Shown piece after piece: positions 30,439 through 38,130 of a DNA stretch of 38,589 bases. The position numbers were made by a program, and so were the translations under genes. The number at the start of each line of letters is the position of its first letter. The stretch's first letter is position 1. The DNA comes from JAHECQ01 sp047638695 (GTDB taxonomy: Bacteria; Actinomycetota; Acidimicrobiia; Acidimicrobiales; SZUA-35). The notes beneath the pieces were generated by a model, which saw only the letters and a list, made by a program, of their open reading frames with translations, did no database searches and had not been told where the DNA came from. The stretch spans positions 1 to 38,589 of the forward strand of contig JBLINY010000035.1 in the NCBI GenBank assembly GCA_047638695.1, written 5' to 3'.

Positions 30439-31818
30439 ATGTCTGAATCTCCTCTTTCGGTGCGTGACGAAGCTTGGAGCGGTGGCGACACTCGCTTGGC
30501 TCGCACGGTCGCTCGCCCCATGGTGAAGTTTTTGGCGCAAGAGACCGCGTCCGGCGTCCTGTTGCTCGTCGCCACTGCGGCGGCGCTGCTCTGGGCCAAC
30601 TTCGGTGGCGATACCTACCTCCACTTCTGGGAGGCCGAGGTCGAGCTGGCAATCGGCTCGTGGCACCCGTTCGAGCATGCCGGGCATGGTCTCAACCTCG
30701 AGCTTTGGGTCAACGACGCCCTGATGGTGTTGTTCTTTTTCGTCGTCGGGCTGGAGATCAAGTCCGAAATGGTCGTCGGTGATCTGCGCAACCCTCGCAT
30801 CGCAGCGCTGCCGGCCATTGCCGCTATCGGCGGCATGGGCTTGCCGGCAGGGCTGTACTACTTGCTCAACGCTGGCGGCGAGGGGTCGAGTGGCTGGGGC
30901 ATTCCTATGGCCACCGACATTGCGTTCGCGGTTGGCGTGCTGGCGCTTATGGGTCCGCGGGTTCCGCAGCGCCTCAAGCTGTTCTTGCTCACCCTGGCAA
31001 TAGCCGACGACATCGGTGCCATCGTCGTGATTGCCGTCTTCTACTCAAGCGGATTCAGCCTGGCGTGGTTGCTGATCGCGATTGCCGGCTTGGCCATCAC
31101 CTATGCGATGCGCCGTTATCGCATCTGGTATACGCCGGTGTATGTGATCGTTGGCATCGTTGTTTGGTACGCCACCTTCAGGTCGGGCGTACATGCCACC
31201 ATCGCCGGGGTTGCGCTCGGTTTGCTGGCCCCGGCGACCCCACTTCTCGGCGATCGCATGCTCGAGTCGGTCGAGGACATCTTCACTGGCGAGAGCGGCC
31301 TTGGCGCGGTGCGAGACGCCAACTGGAAGGTAAAGGAGACGGTTTCGATCACCAGCCGCCTCATTGGTCTCATAAGCCCCTGGACCAGTTTCGTCGTTGT
31401 TCCCATCTTCGCCCTCGCCAACGCCGGCGTTGTCTTCTCCGGCGATGCGGTGACGGACGCGCTTTCTTCGCCCGTCACGTTTGGTGTCATTCTCGGTCTC
31501 GTTATCGGCAAGCCGGTTGGCATCTTTGTTGCTTCGTGGCTGGCCTTGCGCTTCAGAGTCGCCGACTTGCCCGAGGGAGTGTCACTCGCACACGTCCTGG
31601 CTGCTGGAGCCGTTGCCGGCATTGGCTTCACCGTCGCCCTGTTCATTGGCAACTTGGCGTTCGACGACCCAGCGATCGGCGATCAGGCCACTATCGGCAT
31701 TCTCGTTGCCTCGCTGCTGGCGACGATCGTGGGATTCGTGCTGCTCCGGGTAACGCCATCGGTGGCCGACTCAGCGCCAGCCAGCGCCGAATCCGACCAG
31801 CCGGCGCCCGGCTCCTGA
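30439..31818 (+). CDS. nhaA: Na+/H+ antiporter NhaA
   Basis: 459 residues with about 11-12 membrane segments. The ion-binding pair of aspartates is present in LAIADDIGAIVVIAVFY, preceded by ATDIAFAVGVLALMG, both NhaA signatures; LNLELWVNDALMVLFFFVVGLEIKSEMV is the N-terminal hallmark. It exports sodium in exchange for protons and fits a saline or marine habitat. The tail after residue 440 is Ser/Ala/Pro-rich. ATG 30439 has no ribosome site but a TACGCT box. A hairpin follows the stop. Confidence 0.93.
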   Translation: MSESPLSVRDEAWSGGDTRLARTVARPMVKFLAQETASGVLLLVATAAALLWANFGGDTYLHFWEAEVELAIGSWHPFEHAGHGLNLELWVNDALMVLFFFVVGLEIKSEMVVGDLRNPRIAALPAIAAIGGMGLPAGLYYLLNAGGEGSSGWGIPMATDIAFAVGVLALMGPRVPQRLKLFLLTLAIADDIGAIVVIAVFYSSGFSLAWLLIAIAGLAITYAMRRYRIWYTPVYVIVGIVVWYATFRSGVHATIAGVALGLLAPATPLLGDRMLESVEDIFTGESGLGAVRDANWKVKETVSITSRLIGLISPWTSFVVVPIFALANAGVVFSGDAVTDALSSPVTFGVILGLVIGKPVGIFVASWLALRFRVADLPEGVSLAHVLAAGAVAGIGFTVALFIGNLAFDDPAIGDQATIGILVASLLATIVGFVLLRVTPSVADSAPASAESDQPAPGS

Positions 31819-31839
31819 ATCGGCGGCACCCCGCCGATT
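31818..31839 (+). terminator. Hairpin after nhaA
   Basis: Perfect 9-bp stem (31818-31826 with 31831-31839) and a CACC loop, overlapping the stop codon. No T-run follows at once (TTTTG is 31 bp away), so it may be a weak or factor-assisted terminator. Confidence 0.5.
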
Positions 31840-31861
31840 GGCGCCAGCATCTCGGGTCGCC

Positions 31862-31897
31862 GAGCGCTCATTTTGTCCCAAAAAGACAGGAGTGCTC
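31862..31897. promoter_or_regulatory. Paired palindromic octamers upstream of topA
   Basis: GAGCGCTC (31862-31869) and GAGTGCTC (31890-31897) are 28 bp apart and end near the expected -35 of topA. They may be a repeated operator. Confidence 0.3.
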
Positions 31898-31919
31898 GCA
31901 AAAACACCGCGGACCTTCG

Positions 31920-31925
31920 TAGTCT
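31920..31925 (+). promoter_or_regulatory. -10 element (TAGTCT) of topA
   Basis: TAGTCT lies exactly 7 nt before GTG 31933. This supports the internal GTG over the in-frame ATG at 31873. Confidence 0.55.
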
Positions 31926-31932
31926 GCCGGAC

Positions 31933-34731
31933 GTGCCCCAACCCCTCGTCATCGTCGAGTCCCCTGCCAAAGCGGTGAAAATCGCGGAGTATCTGGGCGA
32001 CGACTACATGGTCGAATCATCGGTCGGTCACGTCCGGGACCTGCCACGAAACGCTGCTGATGTACCCGCATCGCACAAGGGCGAGAAGTGGGCCCGGCTG
32101 GGTATCGACGTCGAAAACGACTTCAAACCGCTGTACGTGATCTCGACGGAGAAGAAGGATCAGGTTCGCAAACTCAAGTCAATGATGAAGGACGCCAGCG
32201 AACTGGTGCTCGCGACGGATAAGGACCGCGAGGGAGAAGCCATTGCCTGGCATCTGATGGAGGTGCTCAACCCAAGAGTCCCCGTCAAGCGAATCGTTTT
32301 CACCGAAATCACGCCTGAGGCCATTAAGCGGGCCATCGAGAGCCCGGGAGATCTCGACCGTCGAGTCGTCGATGCCCAGGAGGCGCGTCGCATGCTCGAT
32401 CGTCTTTACGGCTACGAAGTCTCACCCGTGCTGTGGAAGAAAGTCATGCCCGGTCTTTCGGCCGGCCGGGTCCAGTCGGTTGCCACTCGCATCGTCGTCG
32501 AGCGAGAGCGCGAGCGCATGGCGTTCGTCTCGGCTAACTATTGGGACCTCAAGGGCATTTTCGCTGCTGACGGCTCCTCGAACTTTACGGCCATGCTGGC
32601 GGAAGTCGATGGCAAACGAACGGCGACCGGTCGCGATTTCAATCCTCAGGGCCAGCTGGCTCGGACCGAGTCCGTACATTTCGACGAGCAGAGCGCCCGC
32701 CAGCTTGCTGGCGCACTCGAGAGCCAGCCGGCCACCGTCGAGAGCCGCGAAGCCAAGCCCTATCGGCGTCGGCCGACCGCCCCCTTCATCACCTCGACCT
32801 ATCAGCAGGACGCCGGTCGCAAGCTGCGGATGTCCTCGGCCCAGGCCATGCGAGTGGCGCAGGGTCTGTACGAGCGGGGATACATCACTTACATGCGAAC
32901 GGACAGCACGACGCTGTCCGACACGGCAGTCAACGCGGCTCGTAGCCAGATACAAGAACGGTACGGAGCCCAGTTCCTGCCCGACGAGCCTCGGGTCTAC
33001 AAGGGCAAGTCGAAGAACGCCCAGGAAGCCCATGAGGCCATTCGTCCTTCCGGCGAAGTCTTCAAAGCGCCTGAGGAGGTCAGCGCCGAGCTGTCGGCTC
33101 AGGATCTCAAGGTCTACGAACTCATCTGGCAGCGGACGGTCGCCTCCCAGATGACCGACGCCACCGGCGAGACAGTCACGCTGCGGCTCGGTGTCGACAC
33201 CGAACCCGCCGCTGGGGCTGTTTCGCAGCATGCCGTCTTCTCGACATCGGGAACGGTCATTACCCATCAGGGCTTTCTCAGCGTCTATCGCGAGTCGACC
33301 GAAGAGGACGACGAGACCACCGACGGCGGGAAAGACAACGCGAAAAAGGACGACAGCGTCCAGATGCTGCCGCCACTGGCCGAAGGTGACAAAGCCACCG
33401 TTGCCGACGTCGAGGCCGCCGGCCATGACACCCAGCCGCCGGCCCGATTTACCGAAGCTTCGCTGGTGGCCAAGCTCGAAGAGCTCGAGGTCGGCCGACC
33501 GTCTACCTACGCCTCGATCATGGGCACGATCCAGAGTCGCGAGTATGTGTGGAAGAAAGGCACGGCCCTGGTTCCCAGCTTCAAGGCCTTTGCCGTTATC
33601 ACCTTGCTCGAAGGACACTTTCCCGACCTGGTCGACTACGCGTTCACAGCGCGAATGGAAAGCGCTCTCGACGACATCGCCGAGGGCGAAGCCGAGGCCA
33701 TCCCGTATCTCAGCGAGTTCTATTTCGGCCACGATGACTACCCCGGCCTGCGAGACAAGGTCAACGATCGGTTGGGCGACATCGATGCCCGGGCCGTCAA
33801 CTCGATTCCTCTGGGTGGAGACGCAGACGGAGTCGCCGTTGTTGCTCGCGTCGGTCGGTACGGGCCCTACCTCGAGCGTGGCGAGGATCGGGCATCGGTG
33901 CCAGAAGATCTCGCACCCGACGAGCTCACCCTGGCAAAGGCCATCGAACTTCTCGAGGCCCCCAAGAGCGATCGCGAAATCGGCATCCACCCGGAGACCA
34001 ATCTGCCCATCTTCGTGAAGGCGGGCCGTTTCGGTCCCTACCTGACGATGGGTGAGCACGACGACGAGACAGGCGAAAAGCCAAAGACATCCTCGCTGTT
34101 CAAGGAGATGGACCCCGCCACGGTCACCTTTGAAGAGGCTTTGCAACTTCTGTCGCTGCCTCGTGAGGTCGGCACCGACCCGGCCGACGGTGGCCTCATC
34201 ACGGCCTTCAACGGCAAGTTCGGGCCCTACATCAGCAAGGCCATTCCCGACGACGACAAGAAACCCGACACTCGGAACCTCGACGCAGAGGAGCAGTTGC
34301 TCACTCTGACTCTTGAAGAAGCGCTCGAGGTCATGAAGCAGCCGAAGCTTCGGCGAGGTCAACAGCCCGCAAAACCGGTGAAGATCGTCGGCATCGACGA
34401 GAGCAACGACCAGGAAGTCACCCTACGCGACGGGCGTTTCGGTCCGTATGTGACCGACGGCGAATACAACGCCAGCCTGCGCAAGGGCGACGATCCCGAG
34501 ACGATCTCGATCGAACGAGCGATGGAGTTGTTGGCCGACCGGCGAGCCCGAGGACCGGCAAAGAAGAAGAAGGCAACCAAGAAGAAGGCAACGAAGAAGA
34601 AGGCAACCGCCAAGAAGAAGGCGACGAAGAAGAAGGCAGCCAAAAAGACCACGAAGAAAGCTGCCGCCAAAAAGGCCACCGCTTCGACTACCGAGTCAGC
34701 GGCAGACACCGACGACGAAACCCCGTTCTGA
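31933..34731 (+). CDS. topA: DNA topoisomerase I
   Basis: 932-residue type IA topoisomerase that relaxes negative supercoils. Toprim domain at the start (PLVIVESPAKAVKIAEYLG, ATDKDREGEAIAWHLME), the catalytic tyrosine in GYITYMRTDSTTLSD, and several C-terminal repeats of the GRFGPYxTxGE type (three clear copies) replacing zinc fingers, as in actinobacteria. The tail (about the last 65 residues) is a lysine/alanine/threonine-rich low-complexity stretch that would bind DNA. GTG 31933 gives the family's exact N-terminus. tmk follows after 4 bp. Confidence 0.97.
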   Translation: MPQPLVIVESPAKAVKIAEYLGDDYMVESSVGHVRDLPRNAADVPASHKGEKWARLGIDVENDFKPLYVISTEKKDQVRKLKSMMKDASELVLATDKDREGEAIAWHLMEVLNPRVPVKRIVFTEITPEAIKRAIESPGDLDRRVVDAQEARRMLDRLYGYEVSPVLWKKVMPGLSAGRVQSVATRIVVERERERMAFVSANYWDLKGIFAADGSSNFTAMLAEVDGKRTATGRDFNPQGQLARTESVHFDEQSARQLAGALESQPATVESREAKPYRRRPTAPFITSTYQQDAGRKLRMSSAQAMRVAQGLYERGYITYMRTDSTTLSDTAVNAARSQIQERYGAQFLPDEPRVYKGKSKNAQEAHEAIRPSGEVFKAPEEVSAELSAQDLKVYELIWQRTVASQMTDATGETVTLRLGVDTEPAAGAVSQHAVFSTSGTVITHQGFLSVYRESTEEDDETTDGGKDNAKKDDSVQMLPPLAEGDKATVADVEAAGHDTQPPARFTEASLVAKLEELEVGRPSTYASIMGTIQSREYVWKKGTALVPSFKAFAVITLLEGHFPDLVDYAFTARMESALDDIAEGEAEAIPYLSEFYFGHDDYPGLRDKVNDRLGDIDARAVNSIPLGGDADGVAVVARVGRYGPYLERGEDRASVPEDLAPDELTLAKAIELLEAPKSDREIGIHPETNLPIFVKAGRFGPYLTMGEHDDETGEKPKTSSLFKEMDPATVTFEEALQLLSLPREVGTDPADGGLITAFNGKFGPYISKAIPDDDKKPDTRNLDAEEQLLTLTLEEALEVMKQPKLRRGQQPAKPVKIVGIDESNDQEVTLRDGRFGPYVTDGEYNASLRKGDDPETISIERAMELLADRRARGPAKKKKATKKKATKKKATAKKKATKKKAAKKTTKKAAAKKATASTTESAADTDDETPF

Positions 34732-34735
34732 GCCG

Positions 34736-35356
34736 GTGACCGAGCAGGCCCGCTATGTGGCCTTTGAAGGTGGCGAGGGATCGGGAAAGAGCACCCAGGC
34801 CCGTTTACTCGCCGAACGTGTGGGCGGCATCGTTACCTTCGAACCGGGCGGAACCGTACTGGGTCAGGAGCTGCGCCGGCTCCTGTTGCATTCCGAAAAG
34901 GCGCCATTGGGACCGCGGGCCGAGACGCTGCTGATGGCCGCAGATCGAGCTCAACACCTTGACCAGGTTGTGTTGCCGAGCCTCGACAGCGGCCGACACG
35001 TTGTGTCCGATCGGTCGGCCTATTCGTCGCTCGCCTACCAGGGCGGCGGCCGGGGCCTCGGCATCGAGCCAGTGCGAGAGATCAACGATTGGGCCGTCGC
35101 CGGGAGGTGGCCCGACGCCGTTGTCTTGCTCGAGGTCTCCGCTGACGCTGCGGCGGCTCGGCTCGACCGTGATCTCGATCGCCTGGAACGCGAAGCGGGT
35201 GCTTTCCATCAGGCCGTGCGTCGCACATTCGGCGAGTTGGCGGCAGCCGATCCAGACCATTGGCACGTCATCAAGGCCGACGAGCCAATCGATGATGTCG
35301 CCGCTGCGATCTGGGAGGCCTTGTGTCCGCTTTTCGAGGGGCAGGCTCGGCCATGA
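34736..35356 (+). CDS. tmk: Thymidylate kinase
   Basis: 206 residues. Phosphorylates dTMP to dTDP. The P-loop FEGGEGSGKSTQARLL is followed by the DR(S/Y) motif DRSAYSSLAYQGGGRGLG and a lid region with LDRDLDRLER. Length is standard. GTG 34736 lies 4 bp after the topA stop, and its own stop overlaps the holB ATG, making a topA-tmk-holB operon that links supercoiling, dTTP supply and replication, an arrangement common in actinobacteria. Confidence 0.95.
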   Translation: MTEQARYVAFEGGEGSGKSTQARLLAERVGGIVTFEPGGTVLGQELRRLLLHSEKAPLGPRAETLLMAADRAQHLDQVVLPSLDSGRHVVSDRSAYSSLAYQGGGRGLGIEPVREINDWAVAGRWPDAVVLLEVSADAAAARLDRDLDRLEREAGAFHQAVRRTFGELAAADPDHWHVIKADEPIDDVAAAIWEALCPLFEGQARP

Positions 35357-36438
35357 CCGACATGGCAGGCCCAGGAGTCGATCTTCCTGACCCGTGGTCG
35401 GCTGTTGTGGGCCAAGATGTTGCCGTCAGTCGGCTGACGGCAGCAGCCGACGACCCTGTTCACGCCTATCTGTTCCTCGGCCAGCCGGGTAGCGGGGGCT
35501 ACGCAGCGGCGCTCGGTTTCGCCGCGCTCATTCTCAGCGATGGGCTCGACGGGGATGGTGCCGCCCGCGCCCGGCGTCTGGCCCTCAACGCCGTGCATCC
35601 CGATGTGGTGGTCGTCGAGCCAGAGGGAGCGGCGCTGCGGGTCGAGGAAGCCAGGGAGATTCTTCGAGCCGGCCAGATCTCGCCGGTCGAGGGAGCCCGC
35701 AAGGTCATTGTTGTTCACGCCGTTGATGTCATTCAGGAGGCGGCGATCGGCATGCTCCTGAAGCTGATCGAGGAACCGCCGTCGTCGACCATTTTCGTGC
35801 TGCTGGCCGAAGACATCCCGCCAGAAATCATCACGATTGCGTCGCGCTGTGTCACTGTCGAGTTTGGGCCGATTCCGTTGCCGATCATCGAGGCCACGCT
35901 GGTCGGTGAAGGTGTCTCCCCCCGGCGGGTGAAGATCGCCGCTGCAGCGTCGGGCGGCGATCTAGGCCGAGCCAGACTGCTCTCGACTGATGACGCGCTC
36001 GCGACTCGAGCCGAGCTTTGGAAGTCGATCCCGGATCGACTCGATGGCAAGGGGGTAACCGTGTGGGAGTTGGTGAACCAAGTACGCGAGGGAATGGATG
36101 GCGCCCAGGAGCCGCTGGTAGCCCGTCAAGCTCAAGAGCTGGAAGAGCTCGAAGCTCGGGTCGAGGCCACTGGCGAGCGAGGTGCGGGCCGCTCCCAGTT
36201 GGTGGCCCGACACAAGCGAGAGGTTCGCCGACTTCGGATCGACGAGATTCGTTTCGGCTTAGCCACCATCGCTCGGGTCTATCGCGATCGTTTGGTCGCC
36301 GGGCCCGATCCGCAGGCCGCGTCGGCACTGCACGCGGTCCAACACGCCGCCCAGGCGCTCGTGCGCAACCCCAACGAACCGCTGTTGCTGCAATCGCTCT
36401 TCTTGAACCTGGCGCCGGGGGTCATGAGCAATCGGTGA
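35353..36438 (+). CDS. holB: DNA polymerase III delta' subunit
   Basis: 361 residues of the AAA+ clamp-loader family. N-terminal VVGQDVAVSRLTAAADD and HAYLFLGQPGSGGYAAA mark the fold; the P-loop lysine is replaced (GSGG), which is normal for a non-hydrolysing delta' subunit. PDVVVVEPEGAALRVEEAREI, EAAIGMLLKLIEEPPSST and ASRCVTVEF match DnaX/HolB. The zinc cysteines of other clamp-loader members are not evident. The ATG overlaps the tmk stop; tRNA-Thr follows. Confidence 0.88.
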   Translation: MTDMAGPGVDLPDPWSAVVGQDVAVSRLTAAADDPVHAYLFLGQPGSGGYAAALGFAALILSDGLDGDGAARARRLALNAVHPDVVVVEPEGAALRVEEAREILRAGQISPVEGARKVIVVHAVDVIQEAAIGMLLKLIEEPPSSTIFVLLAEDIPPEIITIASRCVTVEFGPIPLPIIEATLVGEGVSPRRVKIAAAASGGDLGRARLLSTDDALATRAELWKSIPDRLDGKGVTVWELVNQVREGMDGAQEPLVARQAQELEELEARVEATGERGAGRSQLVARHKREVRRLRIDEIRFGLATIARVYRDRLVAGPDPQAASALHAVQHAAQALVRNPNEPLLLQSLFLNLAPGVMSNR

Positions 36439-36461
36439 CAACCGATAGAGTTCAACAGCCC

Positions 36462-36534
36462 GCCCGGATAGCTCAGTTGGTAGAGCGACGCTCTCGTAAA
36501 GCGTAGGTCACGAGTTCAATTCTCGTTCCGGGCT
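36462..36534 (+). tRNA. tRNA-Thr (anticodon CGU)
   Basis: 73 nt, class I. Acceptor GCCCGGA/TCCGGGC, D stem GCTC/GAGC, anticodon stem ACGCT/AGCGT around CTCGTAA (anticodon CGT, reads ACG), and T arm ACGAG/CTCGT around TTCAATT. Discriminator T; CCA is not encoded. Confidence 0.96.
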
Positions 36535-36544
36535 CTGTTTCTTG

Positions 36545-36562
36545 TGACTGCTGTCGCAGTCA
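36545..36562. other. Hairpin between tRNA-Thr and the VOC gene
   Basis: TGACTGC (36545-36551) pairs with GCAGTCA (36556-36562) around a TGTC loop. There is no T-run on either side, so terminator function is uncertain. Confidence 0.35.
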
Positions 36563-36608
36563 GCCTTCGGCCATCTGTCTCACGACGCTCTGCTGCTTCG
36601 TCCCTCTG

Positions 36609-37001
36609 CTACTTGTGGCACACAGCTTCGAGCAGGATGCCGTCGGGGTCACGCCAGAATGTGGCGAAGTAGGGCGGCGGGTACTGGGGCCAGTCCTGAG
36701 GCTGATGCTCAATGCTCGATCCGAGCTTGGTGGCCAACACAGACGCTTCCTCGACCGCTTGTTTGGTGGCGACGATGAAGGCCAGATGCTGCAGGCCCGT
36801 TCGGTCTGCGGAGTACGAACCGGTTTCGAGCGATGGATAGAAGAAGAGGTACGTACCCACCTTGCCGCCAGCTGGACGCCATGCGAACTCGTCGTCGTTG
36901 TCGAGAAATTGCTCGAAGCCGAACGTCGGCAGCAGCTTCGCGTAGTAGGTGCGGGAACGATCGAGATCGCTGACGTTGATTCCGAGGTGACCGAGCGGCA
37001 T
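36609..37001 (-). CDS. VOC (glyoxalase/bleomycin resistance/dioxygenase) family protein
   Basis: 130 residues, one vicinal-oxygen-chelate domain. HLGINVSDLDRSRTYYAKLL at the start gives a first metal-ligand candidate (His5); LQHLAFIVATKQAVEEAS and FWRDPDGILLEAV supply the second His and Glu. Such proteins hold a divalent metal and may isomerise, dioxygenate or bind small molecules; the substrate is not evident. It is divergent from the SigR-like gene. Confidence 0.85.
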   Translation of the reverse strand: MPLGHLGINVSDLDRSRTYYAKLLPTFGFEQFLDNDDEFAWRPAGGKVGTYLFFYPSLETGSYSADRTGLQHLAFIVATKQAVEEASVLATKLGSSIEHQPQDWPQYPPPYFATFWRDPDGILLEAVCHK

Positions 37002-37045
37002 GTGACAAGTATCGCTCTGCTCGTCCCCTCACGGGTAGGGGGATC

Positions 37046-37051
37046 TAGGGT
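37046..37051 (+). promoter_or_regulatory. -10 element (TAGGGT) of the SigR-like gene
   Basis: TAGGGT lies exactly 7 nt before TTG 37059. This is the evidence for the TTG start of that gene. Confidence 0.5.
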
Positions 37052-37058
37052 TTCTTCC

Positions 37059-37637
37059 TTGGCCGATCAAGCGACCTTCGTCGACGACACCGAACCGTTC
37101 ATGTCGTCTCTGTTCTCGACCGCCTATCGGCTTACGAATAATCGCGCCGATGCCGAGGACCTCGTTCAGGAGACCTACCTGCGAGCCTTTCGTTCGTACG
37201 AGTCCTTCTCTGCCGGTACCAATCTGCGGGCCTGGTTGTTTCGGATCATGACCAACACCCACATCAACCGGTACCGCAGCAAGCAACGACGGCCCGAAGA
37301 GACCGAGCTTGGCGACCTCGACGATCTCTACCTGTACCGGAAGCTGAGCAACCCCGATCGGGTGAGTCGTAGTGCCGAAGATGAGCTGCTGGATCTGTTT
37401 AGCGAAGGGGAGGTGGTCGCGGCAGTTGAAGCACTTCCAGAGGCATACCGGCTTGCGGTCCTGCTCGCAGATGTCGAGGGTTTTGCCTACAAAGAGATCG
37501 CAGAAATTCTCGATATACCCATCGGCACCGTAATGAGTCGGCTGCATCGGGGAAGAAAATCACTCGAGAAACAGTTGTATGAGTTTGCCGCAGCTAGAGG
37601 ACTCGTCGACCGGCCAGAAGAAGACACCGATGACTGA
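37059..37637 (+). CDS. ECF sigma factor, SigR/SigH-like
   Basis: 192 residues. Region 2 (SSLFSTAYRLTNNRADAEDLVQETYLRAFRSYESF, TNLRAWLFRIMTNTHINRYR) and region 4 (LPEAYRLAVLLADVEGFAYKEIAEILDIPIGTVMSRLHRGRKSL) are very close to SigR/SigH, the actinobacterial regulators of the thiol-oxidative stress response. The anti-sigma gene follows with an 8-bp overlap. The start TTG 37059 has TAGGGT 7 nt upstream; longer readings from 36615 cross the VOC gene and are rejected. Confidence 0.9.
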   Translation: MADQATFVDDTEPFMSSLFSTAYRLTNNRADAEDLVQETYLRAFRSYESFSAGTNLRAWLFRIMTNTHINRYRSKQRRPEETELGDLDDLYLYRKLSNPDRVSRSAEDELLDLFSEGEVVAAVEALPEAYRLAVLLADVEGFAYKEIAEILDIPIGTVMSRLHRGRKSLEKQLYEFAAARGLVDRPEEDTDD

Positions 37638-37980
37638 TCAATCTCGCGAACTTCCCGAAGACCAGTTTCCCAGCGGGCAACTGCCACCGCTGCTGATCAC
37701 TGACTGCACCGACGCCTTCGCTCAGTTCTCCATGTACCTCGATGGGGCGCTCCCTCGTCCGTACCAGCAGTCGGTCAAGACCCATATCGACGAATGCCCT
37801 CCCTGCCTCACCGCCTTTCAGTTTCAGAGCCAACTCTCGACGCAGCTGAAAGGCATGCTGCAATCGGGCTGTCAGGCCGAGTTACCCAGTGGAATGCGCG
37901 ATCGAGTTTTCGGTCGGGTCCTTGGTTCCGGCGGATTATCCGGCGGCTTGTTCGGATCTGATTCCGGGCCGACGATCTAA
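37630..37980 (+). CDS. Zinc anti-sigma factor, RsrA-like
   Basis: 116 residues. Zinc-binding anti-sigma motif His52-x3-Cys56-x2-Cys59 plus an upstream Cys26 gives four ligands as in RsrA, where disulfide formation releases zinc and frees the sigma factor. Cys81 is an additional cysteine. A Gly-rich tail follows. The ATG overlaps the sigma stop region by 8 bp, so the pair is translationally coupled and probably redox-responsive (inference from RsrA). Confidence 0.82.
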   Translation: MTDQSRELPEDQFPSGQLPPLLITDCTDAFAQFSMYLDGALPRPYQQSVKTHIDECPPCLTAFQFQSQLSTQLKGMLQSGCQAELPSGMRDRVFGRVLGSGGLSGGLFGSDSGPTI

Positions 37981-37985
37981 CCCTC

Positions 37986-37991
37986 TACACT
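37986..37991 (+). promoter_or_regulatory. -10 element (TACACT) of the 43-residue membrane protein
   Basis: TACACT lies exactly 7 nt before ATG 37999. Confidence 0.5.
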
Positions 37992-37998
37992 CACAGAC

Positions 37999-38130
37999 AT
38001 GCTCTTGGCAGTTATCTGGCACTGGTGGATCGGTTTCGTCCTTTCGGTCGGCTCCATCTTCTTGGTCATCGCACTGGTCGTCGGCTACTTCGCGAAGGTG
38101 GAGAACCCGAGGTACCCGAAGAAGCAATAG
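37999..38130 (+). CDS. 43-residue single-span membrane protein
   Basis: MLLAVIWHWWIGFVLSVGSI then FLVIALVVGYF forms one long hydrophobic segment, ending in a basic tail (KVENPRYPKKQ). No family recognised. It is supported by the TACACT box at 7 nt, by the codon pattern, and by a one-base overlap of its stop with the start of the next gene. The basic tail should stay in the cytoplasm. Confidence 0.6.
   Translation: MLLAVIWHWWIGFVLSVGSIFLVIALVVGYFAKVENPRYPKKQ

Noticed and set aside
32422..34362. 646-codon open frame antisense to topA
   Set aside because: Shadow frame of a strongly coding GC-rich gene; no domain or start signal.
36615..37058. In-frame upstream extension of the SigR-like gene
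   Set aside because: It runs antisense through the VOC gene; TTG 37059 with TAGGGT at 7 nt is the supported start.
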